A DNA stretch of 64,000 bases, taken from Impatiens glandulifera (lineage: Eukaryota > Streptophyta > Magnoliopsida > Ericales > Balsaminaceae). This document shows positions 59,358-64,000 of this stretch, one piece after another. The stretch is from the NCBI RefSeq assembly GCF_907164915.1, contig NC_061869.1, positions 11,988,221-12,052,220 on the forward strand. Reading direction: 5' to 3'. Under the pieces are notes generated by a model that worked only from the letters and a program-made list of their open reading frames with translations, did no database searches and was not told where the DNA came from. The translations under genes and the position numbers were made by a program. Numbering within the stretch: the first letter of the stretch is position 1; each line of letters begins with the position of its first letter.

Positions 59358-59909
59358 ATTATGGATGGTTTTATTGACCAAAACTAATAACACTAATAAT
59401 TTAGTAAGATATCTATGCAATATGTGGTGCAATAGTAGCGTGTCGGACTCTATATTTGAAGGTTGCGGGTTCAATTCAATATAATTTGTTTTTTAAATGC
59501 GAAATTATTACTTTTAAATCTCTCTATCGCTCATAAATTACCCTTTATGGATAGTTTTATTGACCAAAACTAATAACACTAATAATTTATTAAGATATCT
59601 ATGCAAATATGTGGTACAATAGTAGCGTCGGACACTATATCAGGAGGTTGCGTGTTCAATTCAATATAATTTGTTTTTTAAATGCGAAACTATTACTTTT
59701 AAATCTCTCTATGCCTCATAAATTACACTTTATGGATGGTTTTATTGACCAAAACTAATAAATTTAGTAAGATATCTATGTAAATATGTGGTGCAATAGT
59801 AGCGTCGGACTCTATATTAGAAGGTTGCGTATTCAAGTCAATATAGTTTGTTTATTAAATGCGAAACTATTACTTTTAAATCTCTCTATCGCTCATAAAT
59901 TACACTTTA
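59358..59909 (+). repeat. Tandem array of tRNA-Trp-like units, about 185 bp each
   Basis: Three units (about 59358-59544, 59545-59728 and 59729-59909). Each contains TTTTATTGACCAAAACTAAT, AGTAAGATATCTATG, a tRNA-like core (GTGGTGCAATAGTAGCGT...GAAGGTTGCG...TTCAATTCAATAT) and ATGCGAAACTATTACTTTTA. The tRNA-like core keeps A-box- and T-loop-like parts but has lost the anticodon stem and acceptor pairing. A fourth unit is at 61303-61492. Confidence 0.8.
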
Positions 59910-60000
59910 CCGACACAAAGTTATGTGTCGGAAAGTCTTTTCGACACATAAAAACTCTTTTTCCGGCCTAAATATATGTTTAACTGTCATTAATTTATAT
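59908..60000. repeat. TGTCGG palindrome block, copy 1
   Basis: CGACACAAAGTTATGTGTCGG is a hairpin-forming palindrome, followed by TTTTCGACACATAAAA. The same block recurs at 61491-61590. Short inverted TGTCGG/CCGACA motifs are typical of CACTA subterminal regions. Confidence 0.65.
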
Positions 60001-60022
60001 GTCGGTAATAGTGTATCAAAGA

Positions 60023-60094
60023 GGATTCGTGACGCAATGGTAGCACATCTGGCTCCAGATCAGAAGGTTGCGTGTTTGATTCACGTGATCTATG
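60023..60094 (+). pseudogene. tRNA-Trp pseudogene
   Basis: GGATTCGTGACGCAATGG then GGCTCCAGATCAGAAGGTTGCG keeps the CCA anticodon loop and D-arm region. The T loop is changed (GTTTGATTC) and the 3' acceptor strand does not pair with GGATTCG. Another half copy (ATGGCGCAATGGTAACGG) follows at about 60092-60110. Confidence 0.75.
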
Positions 60095-60128
60095 GCGCAA
60101 TGGTAACGGTGAAACTCATTATGGATGG

Positions 60129-61156
60129 TGTCACAAGGGAAAGCAACGCATCGGATTTTTGCTTAATTTTTCACCCTTGTGCGGCTTGTTTCGCACACCA
60201 AAACAATCAGCCAACTCCGAGGTTTACTTCTCACCCAGAAATAAACAAGTAACTCACAATAATCAATAAGTATGCAGGAAAGAGAACACACACAATTATG
60301 GTCCACGCCCAACTTTATAATTTTATTTCGCTCACAAATAACAATTACAAAGAGGCTACAAACACTCTTGATTGCACACAAAAGGACTCTCACTAGCTGT
60401 GGGTATTTTTCTACCAAAACTCAACCAAATGTCCTTGTGCAGCTCAAGAGGTATTTATAGCCCTATGGATAACAATCAGCTTAAAGGAAAATAACCAACT
60501 CCGTAGAGTGGGGAAAAACCGCCTGGCAGTTATTGTTGGACGTAGGTCTTCCTCGGTCCTAACTATTGTTGTGCGTCTGGACGTGGGTCTCCCTCGGTCC
60601 TAACTGTTGATGGGCGACTAGACGTGGGTCTAACTGCAAGTAGTGGGTCTTAACTGCCCCATTACTCCAGTCTCACTTCCTCCATCGGTTCTAACTGTTG
60701 TTGGGCTACTGGACGTGGGTCTAACTACAAGTAGTGGGATGTAACCGCCCACTATGCCCACGTTTTCCACCAAACCCAACTCCTCCCAAAATTTCCGCCA
60801 CATCTGCCCATCATGCCGACTTTTCCGGTTCTTCTCACAATCGTCACAAGTTAGCTTGATTCTTTCTCGAGCATCCTCTCAATGCACCAGTTGTCACCCT
60901 TTTGTGCTTAGGTCGCACACACAACCACACTCAGGCTCGGTCTTGGTACTCCACATCATGCCAAGACAAACGCATGCTAACATCATTCTCTCGATCCTGG
61001 TATTCCACATTCATGCCACGATAGAAGTTTTGGACACTTAGCACTTCGCATCTGTGGTGCCCATGTCGCACGCCCGCGACACTCTTTTCAGGCACATCTC
61101 GGTCATGGCCATCCACAATCAAGCCAAGACCGAGGTCACCATTTAAAGTTGTAACA
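60129..61156 (-). mobile_element. Solo LTR
   Basis: On the minus strand it starts TGTTACAACTT at 61156 and ends CCCTTGTGACA at 60129: TG...CA with short inverted ends. It contains CTATAAATACCTCTTGAG (TATA box) and then AATAAAATTATAAAG (polyadenylation-like) in proper LTR order. Flanking five-base sequences GATGG and GATTG differ at one place, consistent with an old target duplication. It splits the tRNA-like repeat array: GGTGAAACTCAT lies on both sides. No internal region remains, as expected after LTR-LTR recombination. Frames within it are not genes. Confidence 0.7.
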
Positions 61157-61302
61157 GATTGTGTATAATCGTGGATTTGTGGTGCAATGGTAGCGGTGAA
61201 ACTCATTGATGGTATATAATTGTGGATATGTGGCGCAGCTTTTGAACATAAGGTTGTGAGTTCGATTTTCTTTTAGTTAATATTGGTTCTCCCTTTGATG
61301 AA

Positions 61303-61492
61303 ACTATTATGGATGGTTTTATTGACCAAAACTAATAACACCGATAATTTAGTAAGATATCTATGTAAAGGTGCAATAATAGCGCGTCGGACTCTATATC
61401 AGAAGGTTGCGTGTTCAATTCAATATAATTTGTTTTTTAAATGCGAAACTATTACTTTTAAATCTCTCTATCGCTCATAAATTACACTTTAC
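61303..61492 (+). repeat. Fourth tRNA-Trp-like tandem unit
   Basis: Same content and order as the units at 59358-59909, separated from them by the solo LTR and the pseudogene. A partial tRNA-like start (GTGGTGCAATGGTAGCGG) precedes it at 61178-61196. Confidence 0.75.
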
Positions 61493-61656
61493 CGACACAA
61501 AGTTATGTGTCGGAAAGTCTTTTCGACACATAAAATCTATTTTCTGGCCTAAATATATGTTTAGTTGTCACTAATTTATATGCCAATAAATTTCCTTGTT
61601 ATACGCCGCAAAATATTGATTTATGTGTCGGTAAAAATCATTTTTGTTGTAGTGTT
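61491..61656. mobile_element. CACTA-type terminal region with TGTCGG palindromes
   Basis: Ends on the minus strand as CACTACAACAAAAATGATTT followed by TTACCGACACATAAATC. That is the usual CACTA (En/Spm) terminal repeat with subterminal CCGACA motifs. The region repeats the palindrome block seen at 59908-60000. The opposite terminus was not found, so the element limits are open. Confidence 0.55.
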
Positions 61657-61659
61657 TCA

Positions 61660-62785
61660 TCCCCACACAGTGTTTTAGCACAGATTTCCACTGTCCCAAA
61701 TGAAGAGTTTAGATTTGTTTTTGCTAAGACAATTTTCAACCGAAAAAATTATTTTAAATTCATTTTTGTGTAAATGTCACATAAACAGTCATTCTTTTTC
61801 AACCGAAAAATTCATTCTCATTCTCAAATTCAAAAAGAATATTCTTTTTACATCACCTTTTATAACTTTTTAATATAAGCCCATATATTAATGTTTGAAT
61901 AAACATTATTAAAAAAAATATCATTAAATAATATTTATTATTATAATTTTTTAACATTATTATAATTTTTAAACATTATTATAATTTTTAAACATTATTA
62001 TAATTTTTTTAACATTATTATAAATTTAAATAATAAATTATATAAAAAAGTTTAATATATAAAATATACCTAAATTAAATATAAGGGTTGAATTTGAAAA
62101 AAAAATGTTTTGAGATTGATGAACAGTGTAAACCTATATTTTGCATTTGCAATATAGAGAAAATGGCTGAAAATTCATTTTAGGTTTGAAAATGTGTATC
62201 AATTGGAGGTAAAATGACTGAAAACTCATTTTGGATTTGGGTATGGAATTCGGTTGGAGATGTTCTAAGAGTCCAGTAGTATTTGATTTGTTTTGTATGT
62301 GCGTTTTTTCAGGTCAAAATGAATCATGTTTATTAAAAAAAAAAAAAGTTAACTTAATCTAAATCTTATCACAAGAATCATTTTATTCATCTAAAACAAT
62401 TTCATTTAATTTAGTAGTCTTACTTTTTACTTTGAAAATTTTTAAATATAATTAATTATGATGGTGATAAAATCATAGTTTTCAAAAATCTCAATAAATT
62501 AAGTATCTCCTTTTAAATATTAGTTTTTTATTTTAATAATTAAACATAAAAACAAAAAAAAAAATAACATGAAAAAAATAAAAATAAAAGGTTTGATAAG
62601 ATTTAGTTCCAATTAATATTATTAATTACATCCTATGTACTTTTTAACTAATCATTTTTTGTTAAACAAATTATTAGTTTTTGAATTTTGAAAATTTTGT
62701 TTATTTTGTATAATAAGATTAATAGTGACACTTTTCATTGATTTTTTTTTTTCTTTAATACTAATATTTTCATTTGTTTTTTATA
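61660..62785. other. Gene-free AT-rich stretch
   Basis: Contains a short tandem repeat of a TTATTATAATTTTTAAACA unit at about 61930-62030. No coding feature on either strand. Confidence 0.6.
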
Positions 62786-62792
62786 TAACACC

Positions 62793-63096
62793 AGGCACCT
62801 TGAGAAGCCCTGAGATTTTGGGGGCCCTATGCAAATTTAAATTTTTGGACCTCTAAAATATTTAAAATAGTAATAAAAAAAAAATTTAATATTAATTAAT
62901 AAAATATAATATAAATAATTAATATATTATAATACGAGACTAAAAAGAGATATAAAAGTTATTTTTATAATATATATTTAATATTAAAGGAGAAAAAAGA
63001 GGAAAAAATAATATTATTAAATATAAAAAAATGGGGCCTATAAAAGTGGGGGCCCTATGCAAGTGCATTGGTTGCTTTACCCAGGGCCGGGTCCTG
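62793..63096. mobile_element. hAT-type MITE, copy 2
   Basis: Starts CAGGCACCTTGAGAAGCCC and ends ACCCAGGGCCGGGTCCTG. Inner GGGGGCCCTATGCAAGTGCA is the reverse complement of the copy at 26849-27178. Ends are of the CAGGGCCGG hAT type. About 300 bp, non-coding. Confidence 0.65.
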
Positions 63097-63124
63097 TATA
63101 ACACACGTAAAAAAGGAGTATTAG

Positions 63125-63350
63125 TAAGAGCGAAAGTCATATCACTGAAAGCCCTAAAACCGTTACTGATGACATTTTGTAACGACATTTATCGTCGTTA
63201 TCATTCGTTACAGAAACGAGTGTTATTGATACTCTTCTAGTATCAACAAGGGCTTTTGAAAACCATTACTTAAACTAATATTAGTAACGGTTAAACAACC
63301 GTTACTAGAACTAATATTAGTAACGGTTAAATTTAACCGGGACAATAGAA
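63125..63350. repeat. TAACGG-motif repeat
   Basis: Many GTTACT / TAACGG motifs in both orientations (for example AATATTAGTAACGGTTAAA twice at 63274-63335). The left part is the inverted match of 462-540. Probably a transposon terminal or subterminal region; class not resolved. Confidence 0.5.
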
Positions 63351-63384
63351 TTTAAAGTACTGTGGATATTAATACCTTTCCTAT

Positions 63385-63440
63385 AATATAATATAATATA
63401 ATATAATATATATATATATATATTATATATTATTATGTGA
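63385..63440. repeat. (TATAA)n and (TA)n microsatellite
   Basis: ATAATATAATATAATATAATA then TATATATATATATATTATAT. Confidence 0.85.
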
Positions 63441-64000
63441 TCAGAAAGGATGGGCTCGAACTGATGGATATCCAGAATTTTATGTATAGTCAAAATAGTT
63501 CGTGGACAATTATTTTTTTTTTTAGTCTCAGATTAGTGTGAACTATTTGGAATTGATCAAAAATAATTATTGTCTAAAGCTAGGAGCAATTGATAGTTTT
63601 AGATGTGATATTCAAATTTTCATTTTATTATTTAAAATGATAAAATGATATAATTGAGTCAAGATGACCTGTTGATTTGATGAGGAGGTTCATTTTAGAC
63701 AAGCCGAATTTGTTGCCATCCATGGACCAACCTTTTTTTTATATAAATATTGTAAGGTACATATTCTTCTCTTCTCTCAATATATTTATATATACAATTA
63801 GTCTTCGTTTGCTTACACATATGATGCTTCACGTAACAATAAAATCAATTATATATTTAATAATATATTTAGGTAAATTTTGATTTGGGTCTGCCCTCGC
63901 TCTTAGGCTTGTTGCGCTTACCATGTATCAGCCTTGACGGCATGTATATGTACTTCTCGAATCCTCTAAGATAATTTAATGTTTAAAATTTAATTTTAAA
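63440..64000. other. Window end, no gene recognised
   Basis: A 68-codon plus-strand frame (63677-63883) has no signal, domain or family likeness and is not called. Confidence 0.5.

Overview
The window is AT-rich nuclear DNA of a flowering plant, most likely a eudicot. The evidence is the repeat content: Ty3/gypsy of a Tat/Ogre type and of a second lineage, Ty1/copia, LINE, CACTA, a Mutator-like element with an OTU protease, Helitrons, and hAT- and Tourist-type MITEs. A plant-type tRNA-Trp gene and a plant cysteine-rich secreted peptide gene with an intron in its signal-peptide codons agree with this. No species can be named from sequence alone, and there is no bacterial, organellar or operon structure.

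Only a few loci look like host genes. The best is a two-exon gene on the minus strand (37621-37955). It has a TATA box, a signal peptide and twelve cysteines in two tandem defensin-like modules. A tRNA-Trp(CCA) gene lies at 59196-59267. A short spliced-looking transcription unit behind a good TATA box (19672-20590) is not recognised. A broken piece of an ATG1-like autophagy kinase lies at about 6690-6990. Nearly everything else is transposon-derived.

Layout: 1-9.7 kb holds dispersed repeats (families F and A/B) and the kinase relic. 9.7-14.05 kb is a gypsy gag-protease relic, a small repeat, repeat copy C and a Tat-type LTR end. 14.05-18.2 kb is a LINE 3' end and Tat/Ogre-type integrase debris between inverted repeats. 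18.2-21.3 kb is AT-rich DNA, the unrecognised gene and Tourist-like MITEs. 21.8-23.2 kb has a copia 3'-region repeat and a CACTA TNP2 relic. 23.8-26.7 kb is a decayed MULE coding for FAR1-like, DDE, SWIM and OTU domains. 26.8-31 kb has a hAT MITE and repeat copy D. 32.2-34.9 kb has copia integrase and a second LINE 3' end. 36.0-39.7 kb has two same-orientation Helitron ends flanking the cysteine-rich gene and a minisatellite. 41.2-43.5 kb is a copia 3' end with LTR. 44.6-48.9 kb has family F and a gypsy element with both LTRs but an internally deleted pol. 48.9-51.8 kb is repeat copy E. 51.8-57.4 kb is the 5' part of a Tat/Ogre-type element. 59.2-61.7 kb is the tRNA-Trp gene with tRNA-like tandem repeats, a solo LTR and a CACTA-type end. 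62.8-63.4 kb has a second hAT MITE and a TAACGG repeat.

The large-scale pattern is duplication. The order gypsy gag-protease, small repeat, LTR-like repeat, Tat LTR occurs in the same orientation at 9.7-14.05 kb and 46.9-57.4 kb. This suggests one ancestral block was copied and then eroded. The loci do not form a pathway. The most biologically interesting local arrangement is the intact-looking secreted peptide gene lying between two Helitron-like ends.
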